A stretch of 10,921 nucleotides of DNA from Baffinella frigidus (GCA_026770585.1 MU646406.1:741083-752003), one strand, 5' to 3'; positions 1-5,576 are shown, counted from the stretch's first letter. Notes: generated by a model not told the origin, from the sequence alone. Numbers and translations: made by a program.

Positions 1-181
1 GGGAGCATTTTAAATGTGGGGTTGTAAACATTTGTACGAGTCACGGGCGGGGTTGGTCACGTAGCCCGCGGACATCAGCGGGCTGGGGTAAATAACCTGA
101 CTATGTACGTGAAAATTACTACACAGCGGTCCACTTGTAAAGGACTTGTAAAGTTAAAACTTTTAAAATATTCACATTTCC
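1..181. other. Unassigned stretch at the left edge
   Basis: I see no gene here. A small inverted repeat (AGCCCGC and GCGGGCT, 8-nt loop) lies at about 63-85. The text ACACAGCGGTCC near 122-134 resembles the end of the 162-bp CCACACAGCGG element found at 722 and 1383, but it is too short to call a copy. An AT-rich patch (about 149-175) precedes the tandem repeat. Confidence 0.4.
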
Positions 182-551
182 AGCCTCGAGTGGCAGCGCG
201 GAGAAGCTCGCGGGGCATTGGTCGGGTTGACCGACTATTCATAAGTTGACATGCTGGGTCCGCGGTACAAATCCGTCAACTTTGGCGCGAAAAAGGGCAC
301 CCCGCGCGGCGGGGGCGTCCGCCGCAAAGGCCGCCAGCACGGTTGGCGGACTACTCATAAGTTGACGTTCTTGTTTGTCGGTACAAATCCGTCAACTTTG
401 GCGCCAAAAGGGCACCTCGCGCAGCGGAGGCGTCGGCCGCAAAGGCCGCGAGCGCGGAAATTCTCCCTTGACGGACTATTCATGAGTTGACATTGTTATT
501 TTTCGGTACAAATCCGACAACTTTGGCGCGGAAAAGGCCGCCTCGAGTGGC
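182..551 (+). repeat. Tandem repeat R1, three copies of about 116-125 bp
   Basis: The core TTGACSGACTATTCATAAG followed by TTGAC recurs at 227, 343 (first bases TTGGCGG) and 468, giving periods of 116 and 125 bp. Each core is followed by CGGTACAAATCCGTCAACTTTGG and a GC-rich tail containing GCCGCAAAGGCCG in two copies. The motif GCCTCGAGTGGC bounds the array at about 183-194 and 540-551. Inside each copy AGTTGAC and GTCAACT form an inverted pair about 30 nt apart, so each unit can fold. A 79-codon open frame crosses the array but simply follows the repeats and is not called a gene. Diverged single copies lie at 5858-5935 (inverted) and 9021-9090. Confidence 0.85.
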
Positions 552-591
552 CTGTTGACATTTCCGTGATGCAAGGCCTTCCCGGGTTAGT

Positions 592-699
592 CACCCTACC
601 GTAGGCAATCCTTAGGGGCATAGGGGGGGTTCCTACGGATGAGGTCACGGGAAATGGCTTAAATCTGAGCAGAAAATCCCTTCGTAGCCCGCTGTGTGG
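592..699 (-). mobile_element. 162-bp TIR element, copy C, broken and reversed
   Basis: Read on the minus strand this matches the first ~108 bases of the element at 1383-1544: the end CCACACAGCGGGCTACGAAG, the internal CTGCTCAGATTTAAGCCAT and the TTGCCTACGGTA block. The far end with the second terminal repeat is missing, and the sequence before 592 is unrelated. Together with the 22-bp spacer at 700-721 it is an inverted copy of 1361-1490. Confidence 0.75.
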
Positions 700-748
700 T
701 ACACCAACGTACGTTGATGTACCACACAGCGGGCTACGAAGGGATTTT
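673..748. repeat. 76-bp near-perfect palindrome
   Basis: The two 38-base halves are reverse complements around the centre AACGTACGTT, with one mismatch (CACCAACGT against ACGTTGATG). It has no loop and would extrude as a cruciform. It arises because copy C (reversed) and copy A (forward) of the 162-bp element meet head to head with a 22-bp spacer that is itself nearly palindromic. Confidence 0.9.
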
Positions 749-883
749 CGGGCGCTGAGAGCCCGAGTTTCCGTTACCTTCTCCGGAGGAACCTTCCTAT
801 GTCCGTACGGGTTGCCTACCGTAGGGGTTCTAGGTCTTATCGCTTAGGGGTTGTTCAAAACCCCTTCGAAGTCCGCTGTGTGG
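722..883 (+). mobile_element. 162-bp TIR element, copy A (MITE-like)
   Basis: This begins CCACACAGCGGGCTACGAAG and ends CTTCGAAGTCCGCTGTGTGG, so its ends are inverted repeats of about 20-26 bp with a few mismatches. It has exactly the same length as the copy at 1383-1544 and is clearly related to it throughout (TTTCCGT.ACCTT, CTATGTCC, TTGCCTAC, GGTCT.ATCGCTTA). There is no coding capacity. The family is not assigned, because I could not see a convincing target-site duplication. Confidence 0.75.
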
Positions 884-942
884 GACTGCATCCGCTAGAA
901 GGTGCAGAAGGGGCCTCAGGTTTCTGGTGGTTTCGGAAGTAC

Positions 943-978
943 GGTGATTCGGAACTACTGCTGTAGTTCCGAATCACC
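943..978. repeat. Perfect 16-bp hairpin with 4-nt loop
   Basis: GGTGATTCGGAACTAC is followed by TGCT and its exact reverse complement. The loop and right half plus flank (ACTGCTGTAGTTCCGAATCA) recur at 1210-1229 without the pairing arm. This may be part of a decayed element rather than a functional RNA. Confidence 0.8.
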
Positions 979-984
979 AGGCAC

Positions 985-1133
985 CTAGCTCTGTCCCACT
1001 TGATTTCGTCTCATCATTGAAAACATTTAGCCGTAGATGGACAGTTAATTTGTACTGGAGATGCTCCTATAAAACTGATAATGATGGCTAAATGTTTTTA
1101 ATGATGGGTCGAAATCAAGTGGGGCAGAGCTAG
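985..1133. mobile_element. Foldback element with 48-bp arms
   Basis: 985-1032 (CTAGCTCTGTCCCACTTG through CATTTAGCC) and 1086-1133 (GGCTAAATG through GCAGAGCTAG) are inverted copies with about five mismatches, separated by a 53-bp AT-rich loop. The size and form suit a MITE or foldback remnant. The symmetry continues weakly outward (AATCACC...CCTAG against CTAGG...GGTGATT). Confidence 0.8.
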
Positions 1134-1140
1134 GACACCT

Positions 1141-1343
1141 GAGGTGATTTCCAAGTTGACAGATTTTGTGGGTGAATTGACTTTTACAAAATCTCTGGAT
1201 TTGCAGTGTACTGCTGTAGTTCCGAATCACTAGATACCTGAGGTACCAAGAGCCGAGATGCGGTCTGGTAGAGACTCCCACCCACACAGCGATTTTGTAA
1301 AAGTCAATCCACCCACAACATCTGTCAACTTAGAAATCACCTC
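1141..1343. mobile_element. Foldback element with 53-bp arms
   Basis: The left arm 1141-1193 (GAGGTGATTTCC, AGTTGACAG, GGGTG, TTGACTTTTACAAAATC) and the right arm 1291-1343 are reverse complements with only about four mismatches. The 97-bp loop contains a second copy of the ACTGCTGTAGTTCCGAATCA text. A CCACACAGC motif abuts the right arm at 1282-1290 and matches the tip of the 162-bp element. There is no gene inside. Confidence 0.8.
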
Positions 1344-1382
1344 ACGTTGGTGTACGTTGGTGTACCAACGTACGTTGGTGTA

Positions 1383-1544
1383 CCACACAGCGGGCTACGA
1401 AGGGATTTTCTGCTCAGATTTAAGCCATTTTCCGTGACCTTATCCGTAGGAACCCCCCCTATGTCCCTGCGGATTGCCTACGGTAAGGTCGTAGGTCTCA
1501 TCGCTTAAGGTCAATTGGAAATCCCTTCGAAGTCCGCTGTGTGG
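1383..1544 (+). mobile_element. 162-bp TIR element, copy B (MITE-like)
   Basis: This has the same ends as copy A: CCACACAGCGGGCTACGAAG at the left and CTTCGAAGTCCGCTGTGTGG at the right, with arms of about 26 bp including GGGATTT/AAATCCC. The internal part contains TTGCCTACGGTAAGG, a variant of the CCTAC-N-GTAGG core seen in other families. It is preceded by the palindromic spacer AACGTACGTTGGTGTA, as is copy A, so the spacer may belong to the mobile unit. Confidence 0.75.
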
Positions 1545-1547
1545 TGG

Positions 1548-1640
1548 CCGGAACCCGGAACCTTTAACTCCAAACCCCGAGATCCCTAACCCCGGAACCC
1601 GGAACCCGGCACCCTAAACCTTGAACCTCACACCCTGAAA
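1548..1640. repeat. Degenerate telomere-like heptads
   Basis: Many 7-base units run in register, for example CCCGGAA, CCCGGAA, CCCGGCA, CCCTAAA, CCTTGAA, CCTCACA, CCCTGAA. They read as mutated forms of CCCTAAA. The tract leads, after 80 bp, into the clean heptad array. Confidence 0.55.
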
Positions 1641-1663
1641 TGCGAATTTGATGTCTCCACGTG

Positions 1664-1690
1664 AGGTTGAGTTTGAGGTTGAGTTTGAGC
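1664..1690 (+). repeat. 12-bp tandem duplication
   Basis: GAGGTTGAGTTT is repeated twice in a row and continues GAG. This is a minor tandem repeat between the two heptad tracts. Confidence 0.7.
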
Positions 1691-1721
1691 GGTGGTTATA
1701 CCCTAAACTCGAAACAGGAAA

Positions 1722-1784
1722 TCCTAAACCCTAAAGCCTAAAGCCTAAACCCTAAACCCTAAACCCTAAACCCTAAACCCTGAA
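1722..1784. repeat. Interstitial telomere-type repeat (CCCTAAA)n
   Basis: Nine consecutive heptads are in exact register: TCCTAAA, CCCTAAA, GCCTAAA twice, CCCTAAA four times and CCCTGAA. The plus strand carries the C-rich strand. The motif is the TTTAGGG-type telomere repeat known from plants, green algae, cryptophytes, dinoflagellates and others. Single-copy and repeat DNA continues on both sides, so this is an internal tract and not the molecule end. Confidence 0.85.
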
Positions 1785-1883
1785 CCAGGTTGGGATTGAG
1801 CGATCGCTCTGCTCACCGCAAACTGGCAGGTGAAACCCTGGCCCTAATTTCATTAAACATTATAGTCACTTTCTTATTTATCT

Positions 1884-1988
1884 TATCCCTTAAGTGACCA
1901 TGCCGACAAATCTGAGGGCCAAGAGGTCATAGGCAGGTCCTAGGGCCGTACGGTAGGGCGTATGAGCCTACTGGCCACTTAAGGGATA
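1884..1988. mobile_element. Small TIR element, 105 bp
   Basis: TATCCCTTAAGTGACC (1884-1899) and GGCCACTTAAGGGATA (1973-1988) are inverted ends with one mismatch. The interior holds CCTAGGGCCGTACGGTAGGG, which is partly palindromic. A lone copy of the right end, GGCCACTTAAGGGATA, sits at 2101-2116, so a second, incomplete element overlaps the next 110 bp. Confidence 0.65.
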
Positions 1989-1990
1989 TG

Positions 1991-2026
1991 TGTACCGTTT
2001 TCCGGTGGCTGGCTCTCCTCGTTCAT
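1991..2026 (+). repeat. 36-bp dispersed repeat, first copy
   Basis: TGTACCGTTTT, then GGTGGC and GGCTCTCCTC, then TTCAT matches 2891-2926 with only four or five differences. In the second copy it directly abuts the end of a foldback element. Confidence 0.75.
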
Positions 2027-2136
2027 CCACGCGCAATACGCTTCTACCGTAGGGCATACGTAGGAACCTCGGACCTGTGGAGGGTCAAATGTGGCCCCCT
2101 GGCCACTTAAGGGATAAGGGCTGCACGTGCCCCAAG

Positions 2137-2233
2137 GTTCCGCTCATAAGAAACTGCCCCCCCCCCTAGGACCTCCGTAGGGCCCTAGGCATAGGCCTAC
2201 TGTAGGGTCCTAGGGGGGCGTGGTTTCTTAGCC
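2137..2233. mobile_element. M1 foldback copy, ends decayed
   Basis: CGCTCATAAGAAACTGCCCC followed by CCTAGGACC, the centre GTAGGGCCCTAGGCATAGGC, and the mirrored GGTCCTAGGGGGGCGTGGTT TCTTA identify an M1 element. The outermost TACAGGGGTACC is replaced by diverged sequence on the left and the element stops after TTTCTTA on the right. Confidence 0.75.
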
Positions 2234-2330
2234 TCCTTTATCTGAGCCTGGCGTCTCCATCCTTCGCGCATCTTATGGAGCTTATGGAGCTTTGATGGAC
2301 GTCATACAGCAGCACGCACGTTCCTATGTT

Positions 2331-2494
2331 CATAGGCTAATGTCCTGAAAATGGGGTAGTTCGGCCTACGGCATTGCCTGGGACCTCCTACCGTAGGCCG
2401 AGGGATCCTAGGACCAAAAAGTCTCGGCCTACGGTAGGAGGTCCTAGGCAATGCCGTAGGCCTAACTATCCCATTTTCAGGCCGTTACCCTATT
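2331..2494. mobile_element. M2 foldback element with 72-bp arms
   Basis: The left arm 2331-2402 (CATAGGCTAATGTCCTGAAA, ATGGGGTAGTT, GGCCTACGGCATTGCCT, CTCCTACCGTAGGCC) is matched by the inverted right arm 2423-2494 (GGCCTACGGTAGGAGG through CAGGCCGTTACCCTATTA) with few mismatches and a 20-bp loop. Other copies lie at 2613-2770 and 8501-8703. There is no coding content, so this is a non-autonomous hairpin element. Confidence 0.85.
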
Positions 2495-2612
2495 AATGTC
2501 CAACGGGAATGCCGGTCGACCCTGCGTATCGCCGCAAGACTCTTTACGTTTTCGGTACTGATTGGGAGCAACCTTCGGAAGCCAGGCTCGTCCTGGACCC
2601 GATCCTCACACG
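2495..2612. other. Unassigned spacer between two M2 elements
   Basis: This ordinary-looking mixed sequence of 118 bp carries no repeat seen elsewhere and no credible reading frame. A short open frame starting at 2562 runs into the neighbouring M2 element and is not believed. Confidence 0.4.
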
Positions 2613-2770
2613 TTAATAGGGCAACGGACTAAGAATGGGGTAGTTAGGCCTACGGTATTACCTACGGTAGGCCGTAGGGTTTTTCGTAGGAGCCCCCCTA
2701 GGCCCCTACGGCCTACCGTACTCAATACCGTAGGCCTAACCACCCCATTTTTAGTCCGTTAGCCTATGAA
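2613..2770. mobile_element. M2 foldback element, diverged copy
   Basis: The ends TTAATAGGGCAACGGACT and AGTCCGTTAGCCTATGAA are inverted, followed by AATGGGGTAGTTAGGCCTAC and its mirror. The core contains CCTACGGTAGG and CCCCTAGG. It shares M2 text with 2331-2494 in the arms, but the middle differs. Confidence 0.85.
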
Positions 2771-2772
2771 CG

Positions 2773-2894
2773 TATAGGGGTGACTCGCGAATAAGAACAC
2801 GCACCGCCCCTAGGGTGGTCCTACTAGCCCTACCGTAGGGTCTCAGGGCGGTGTGTGGCCCTACCGTAGGGGCGGTGCGTGAGTAACCCCTGTA
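2773..2894. mobile_element. M1-related foldback element (variant)
   Basis: ATAGGGGTGACTCGCG, AATAAGAACACGCACCGCCCC at the left and GGGGCGGTGCGTGAGTAACCCCTGTA at the right are inverted and have the same plan as M1 (AGGGGT.ACTCGC, AAGAA, C-run, CCTAG). Two CCTACCGTAGG cores occur inside. It is adjacent to M2 on the left and to the 36-bp repeat on the right. Confidence 0.7.
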
Positions 2895-2926
2895 CCGTTT
2901 TTTGGTGGCAGGCTCTCCTCATTCAT
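2891..2926 (+). repeat. 36-bp dispersed repeat, second copy
   Basis: This is a near-identical copy of 1991-2026, lying exactly 900 bp away in the same orientation. The following 60 bp differ between copies. Confidence 0.75.
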
Positions 2927-3018
2927 TGACTTCGACCGAAATCCTCCGAAGGACCCAGCCTCTGGCGCCTGAGCTACCCCTCAAGTAGGCGATCACGACC
3001 CGTGCCGTCCTACACGGG

Positions 3019-3114
3019 TACAGAGGTACCTCGCTCGCAAGAAACCGCCTCCTCCTAGGACCCTACAGTAGGCCTATGCCTAGGGACCTGCGGTGGTCCT
3101 AGGAAGGTGGCGGT
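3019..3114. mobile_element. M1 foldback copy, right end lost
   Basis: TACAGAGGTACCTCGCTCGC, AAGAAACCGCC, CCTAGGACCCTACAGTAGGC and the mirrored GGTCCTAGG can be followed. The right end breaks down after GTGGCGGT and runs into a small hairpin (GTCCT TCGG AGGAC, 3113-3126). Confidence 0.75.
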
Positions 3115-3127
3115 CCTTCGGAGGACT

Positions 3128-3213
3128 TTTTAGGTCCATTAGGTTCTTCGAGCTCCCAACATAGGCGGACACCGGAACTTATCCTGCAGAAAGGCCATGC
3201 TTCCTTTCGGATC
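3128..3213 (+). repeat. M3a dispersed repeat
   Basis: TTTAGGTCCATTAGGTTCTT, CGAGCTCCCAACATAGGCGG, ACACCGGAACTT, CTGCAGAAAGGCCATGC and TTTCGGATCA are shared with 4563-4631, 10088-10188 and, inverted, 8094-8199. The repeat has no terminal inverted repeats. It carries a small internal pair, GAAAGG/CCTTTC when read on the minus strand. It could be a short non-autonomous retroelement or a decayed DNA element. Confidence 0.75.
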
Positions 3214-3251
3214 AGCCTCTGGCGCCTGAGCGCCGTCCTACTTGAGGGGTA

Positions 3252-3335
3252 GAGTGCTAGGCCCGGGAGTGGAGGGACTGCGTCGGAGGGTAGTCGATGA
3301 AGTCCACCGAGAGCCTCTCGAGATACGAGGCCATG
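3252..3335. other. Unassigned spacer
   Basis: This is 84 bp of GC-rich sequence between the inverted segment and the M1 array. It has a weak inverted pair around GCCTCTCGAGATACGAGGC (3313-3331) and nothing else that I can name. Confidence 0.35.
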
Positions 3336-3774
3336 TACAGGGGTACCTCGCTCATAAGAACCCCCCCCCCCCCCCTAGGACCACCATAGGGCCCTAGGCA
3401 TGGTCCTACTGTAGGACCCTACAGGGGTACCTCGCTCACAAGAAACCGCGCCCCCCTAGGACCCTACAGTAGGCCTATGCCTACAGAGGTACCTCGCTCA
3501 TAAGAAACCGCCCCCCTCCCTAGGACCACCGTAGGGCCCTAGGCGTGGTCCTACTGTAGGACCCTACACGGGTACCTCGCTCACAAGAAACCGCCTCCCC
3601 CCCTAGGACCCTACAGTAAGCCTATTGCCTACAGAAGTACCTCGCTCAGAAGACACCGCGCCCCCCTAGGACCCTACAGTAGGCCTATGCCTACAGGGGT
3701 ACCTCGCTCATAAGAAACCGCCCCTCCCCCTAGGACCACCATAGGGCCCTAGGCGTGGTCCTACTGTAGGACCC
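3336..3774 (+). repeat. Tandem array of alternating M1 half elements
   Basis: Six units start with TACAGGGGTACCTCGCTC (or near variants) at 3336, 3420, 3482, 3565, 3630 and 3692, all in the same direction. Two types occur. The long type (84, 83, 83 bp) continues CATAAGAAACC, CCTAGGACCACC, TAGGGCCCTAGGC and CCTACTGTAGGACC. The short type (62, 65, 62 bp) continues CACAAGAAACC, CCTAGGACCCTACAGTAGGC and CTATGCC. The order is long, short, long, short, short, long. The long type matches one arm of a complete M1 and the short type matches the other arm, each cut near the centre. A 15-base C run lies at 3361-3375. Confidence 0.85.
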
Positions 3775-3897
3775 TACAGCGGTACCTCGCTCACAAGAAA
3801 CCACGCCCCCCTAGGACCCTACAGTAGGCCCATGCCTAGGGCCCTAAGAAGGTCCTAGGAGGGGGGGGCAGTTTCTTATGAGCGAGGTGCCCCTGTA
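3775..3897. mobile_element. M1 foldback element, complete (123 bp), closing the array
   Basis: TACAGCGGTACCTCGCTCAC at the left and GAGCGAGGTGCCCCTGTA at the right are inverted ends. The body reads CCTAGGACCCTACAGTAGGC, CATGCCTAGGGCC and GGTCCTAGG. Its left arm is the short-type unit of the preceding array and its right arm, inverted, is the long type, so it shows how the two unit types derive from a single element. Confidence 0.85.
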
Positions 3898-4009
3898 CCT
3901 CGCCCACAAGAAACCGCCGCCCCCCCTAGGACCACCCCAGGGCCCTAGGCATGGTCCTACTGTAGCGTCCTAGGGTGGGGCAGTTTCTTAGGAGCGAGGC
4001 ACCCCTGTA
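3896..4009. mobile_element. M1 foldback copy, left tip shortened
   Basis: It shares the TA of the previous element, then runs CCTCGCCCACAAGAAACCGC, CCTAGGACCACC, CCCAGGGCCCTAGGCATGG, CCTACTGTAG, CGTCCTAGG and GAGCGAGGCACCCCTGTA. The CAGGGGTA tip is missing on the left only. Confidence 0.8.
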
Positions 4010-4122
4010 CAGGGGTACCTTGCTCATAAGAAACGCCGACCCCCCTAGGATCACCATAGAGCCGAGAGCCTACTGTAGGGTCCTAGGGGGGGGCGGTTTC
4101 TTAGGAGCGAAGTACCCCTGTA
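4008..4122. mobile_element. M1 foldback element, complete (115 bp)
   Basis: TACAGGGGTACCTTGCTCAT on the left and GAGCGAAGTACCCCTGTA on the right form the inverted ends. TA bounds both sides, and the left TA is shared with the previous element. The centre, ATAGAGCCGAGAGCCTACTG, has lost part of the palindrome. Confidence 0.85.
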
Positions 4123-4154
4123 CACGGCCGGGGACGCGTGTTGAGTCCTGATCT

Positions 4155-4276
4155 TACAGGGGTACCTCGCTCATAAGAAACCTCTACCCCCTAGGACCCT
4201 ACAGTAGGACCATGCCTAGGGTCCTATGGTGGTCCTAGGATGGGGTGCGGTTTCTTATGAGCGAGGTACTCCTGTA
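4155..4276. mobile_element. M1 foldback element, complete (122 bp)
   Basis: It is bounded by TA (CT-TA-CAGGGG at the left, CCTG-TA-CAAG at the right). The arms are GTACCTCGCTCATAAGAAAC and its mirror. The core reads CCTAGGACCCTACAGTAGGA, CATGCCTAGGGTCC. An 88-codon minus-strand open frame here only follows the arms and the neighbouring M3b, and is not a gene. Confidence 0.85.
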
Positions 4277-4296
4277 CAAGGCCTTCACGGAAGGGA

Positions 4297-4399
4297 TGCG
4301 ATCCGAAAGCAAAAATGCATTCTCTGCGGATCCTTTCTACGGAAGGGCGTGTCGTTGGGCTATGGTGGGAGCATTTAAAACCTAAAGGACCTAAAGGAA
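4297..4399 (-). repeat. M3b dispersed repeat
   Basis: GCGATCCGAAAGCAAAAATG, TCTCTGC, GATCCTTTCTACGGAAGGGC, GTGTCGTTGGGC and the tail CCTAAAGGACCTAAAGGA match, as reverse complement, 9211-9315. It shares the outer ends (GATCCGAAAG and AACCT.AAGGACCTAAAGGA) with M3a but has a different middle. It is called minus relative to the 3128 copy. Confidence 0.75.
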
Positions 4400-4442
4400 C
4401 ACATGGTGGCCGTTTTGGGTTCGATCCGTTGTGAGGATCCGT

Positions 4443-4564
4443 TACAGGGGTACCTCGCTCATAAGAAACTGCCCCCCCCCCTAGGACCACCGTAGGGCCC
4501 TAGGCATAGGCCTACTGTAGGGTCCTAGGGGGGGTCGGTTTCTTATGAGCGAGGTACCCCTGTA
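4443..4564. mobile_element. M1 foldback element, complete (122 bp), best-preserved copy
   Basis: TACAGGGGTACCTCGCTCAT, AAGAAACTG, C-run, CCTAGGACCACCGTAGGGCC and CTAGGCATAGGCCTACTGTA lead to the mirrored GGTTTCTTATGAGCGAGGTA CCCCTGTA. TA flanks each end, as expected for TA-target elements such as the Tc1/mariner superfamily. That link is an inference from the flank alone, since no transposase is visible. Confidence 0.9.
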
Positions 4565-4631
4565 GGTCCTTCATGTAATTCGAGCTCCCAACATAGGCGG
4601 ACACTAGAACTTGTTCTGCAGAAAAGCCATG
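4563..4631 (+). repeat. M3a dispersed repeat, cut by a microsatellite
   Basis: TAGGTCCTTCATGTAATTCG, AGCTCCCAACATAGGCGGAC and TTGTTCTGCAGAAAAGCCAT match the 3128 copy. The match stops at GCCATGC, where the CT microsatellite starts, so the TTTCGGATC end is missing. It abuts the M1 element directly at 4564. Confidence 0.75.
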
Positions 4632-4781
4632 CCTCTCTCTCTATCTTTCTCCCTGACCCTCTCTCTCTCTCTTTCCCTCTGAGTCTCTCTCTCTCTCTCT
4701 CTCGGATCCTCTCTCTCTCTCTCTCTCTCTCTCTGACCCCCTCTCTCTCTCTCTCTGACCCTCCCTCTCTTTCTCTCTCCC
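4632..4781 (+). repeat. CT-rich polypyrimidine microsatellite (150 bp)
   Basis: (CT)n is interrupted by CTGACC, CTTTCC and CGGATCC. The plus strand is almost purely pyrimidine. The open frames across it encode only Arg/Glu or Leu/Ser runs and are not genes. Confidence 0.9.
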
Positions 4782-4802
4782 ACTTTTAGACGCGCACCGC
4801 CC

Positions 4803-4922
4803 TACAGGGGTACCTCGTTCATAAGAAACCACGCCCCCCTGGGACCCTACAGTAGGCCTATGCCTAAGGCCCTATGATGGTCCTATGGGGGGGGCACTTT
4901 CTTGTGAACGAGGTACCCATGC
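4803..4922. mobile_element. M1 foldback element, diverged right end
   Basis: TACAGGGGTACCTCGTTCAT at the left; the right end reads GTGAACGAGGTACCCATGCA, with changes in the tip. The core is CCTACAGTAGGCCTATGCCT. Confidence 0.8.
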
Positions 4923-5014
4923 ACAGGGTTAACTCTGTCATAAGGAAGGGCACCCCCCTAGGAACCTACACTATCGATACCTACGATGATCCTGGGCTAC
5001 GGCTCCTTATGAGC
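4923..5014. mobile_element. Decayed M1-like copy
   Basis: CAGGGTTAACTCTGTCATAA, GGAAGGGCACCCCCCTAGGA, then a scrambled middle and CTCCTTATGAGC echo the M1 plan in order. The identity is low and the right tip is missing. Confidence 0.45.
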
Positions 5015-5130
5015 TACAGGGGTACCTCGCTCACAAGAAACTGCCCCCCCCCTAGGACCACCATAGGGCCCTATAGTCCTACTGTAGGGTCCTAGGGGGG
5101 AGCGGTTTCTCATGAGCGAGGTACCCCTGA
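5015..5130. mobile_element. M1 foldback element, nearly complete
   Basis: TACAGGGGTACCTCGCTCAC, AAGAAACTG, CCTAGGACCACCATAGGGCC, CTACTGTAGGGTCCTAGG and GAGCGAGGTACCCCTGA. The last bases are GA instead of TA, so the right flank has mutated. Confidence 0.85.
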
Positions 5131-5304
5131 ACGGTGAGAGAGACCTTTAGTACTACCAACGAGGCCGGCATTTATGCACCCTCGCCGAGGCTGTGTCGGA
5201 GCAGGACCTAGAGAGAGGTCATGTGCACTCTACAGGTACACGCTGTATACGCACGATGCACGAGAGTGGACCCTGCACTTTGGGTGAACTCCAAAATCCA
5301 ACAA
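5131..5304. other. Unassigned stretch before the microsatellite
   Basis: This is 174 bp of mixed sequence with no repeat seen elsewhere. Long frames that start here (5193, 5221) get their length only from the following CT tract. Confidence 0.4.
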
Positions 5305-5527
5305 CTCTCTTGCTCTGTCTCTCTCTGTCTCTCTTTGTCTCTGTCTCTCTTTCTCTCTCTCGCTCTATCTCTCTCTCTTTCTCTCTCTCTCTCTCTTTCT
5401 CTCGCTCTCTTTCTCTCTCTCTCTCTGTCTCACTGTCCCTCACACTCACTCTCTCGCTCTCTCTCGCTCTCGCTCTCGCTCACTCCCTCGCTCACACACA
5501 CACTCTCTCTCTCTCTCACACACACAC

Positions 5528-5576
<49 letters not shown>

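Larger units (their letters stand above)
2956..3251. repeat. Direct repeat with an inverted inner segment
   Basis: CAGCCTCTGGCGCCTGAGC occurs at 2956-2974 and 3213-3231. In the first copy it is followed by TACCCCTCAAGTAGG (2975-2989). In the second it is followed after 5 bp by the exact reverse complement CCTACTTGAGGGGTA (3237-3251). The stretch between holds an M1 and an M3 copy. Confidence 0.7.

Noticed and set aside
251-490. 79-codon frame in the R1 tandem repeat
   Set aside because: The frame simply follows the repeat, with no consistent repeat in the protein and no codon bias.
1991-2926. Exactly 900-bp spacing of the 36-bp repeat
   Set aside because: The intervening DNA consists of independent insertions, so the round number is most likely chance.
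3336-4122. CRISPR-like regular repeats
   Set aside because: Unit lengths alternate, there are no unique spacers of constant length, and the units are halves of a foldback element in a eukaryote-like setting.
4418-4427. GGTTCGATCC, a perfect match to a tRNA B box
   Set aside because: No T-stem can be drawn around it, and no A box or acceptor stem is at the proper distance.
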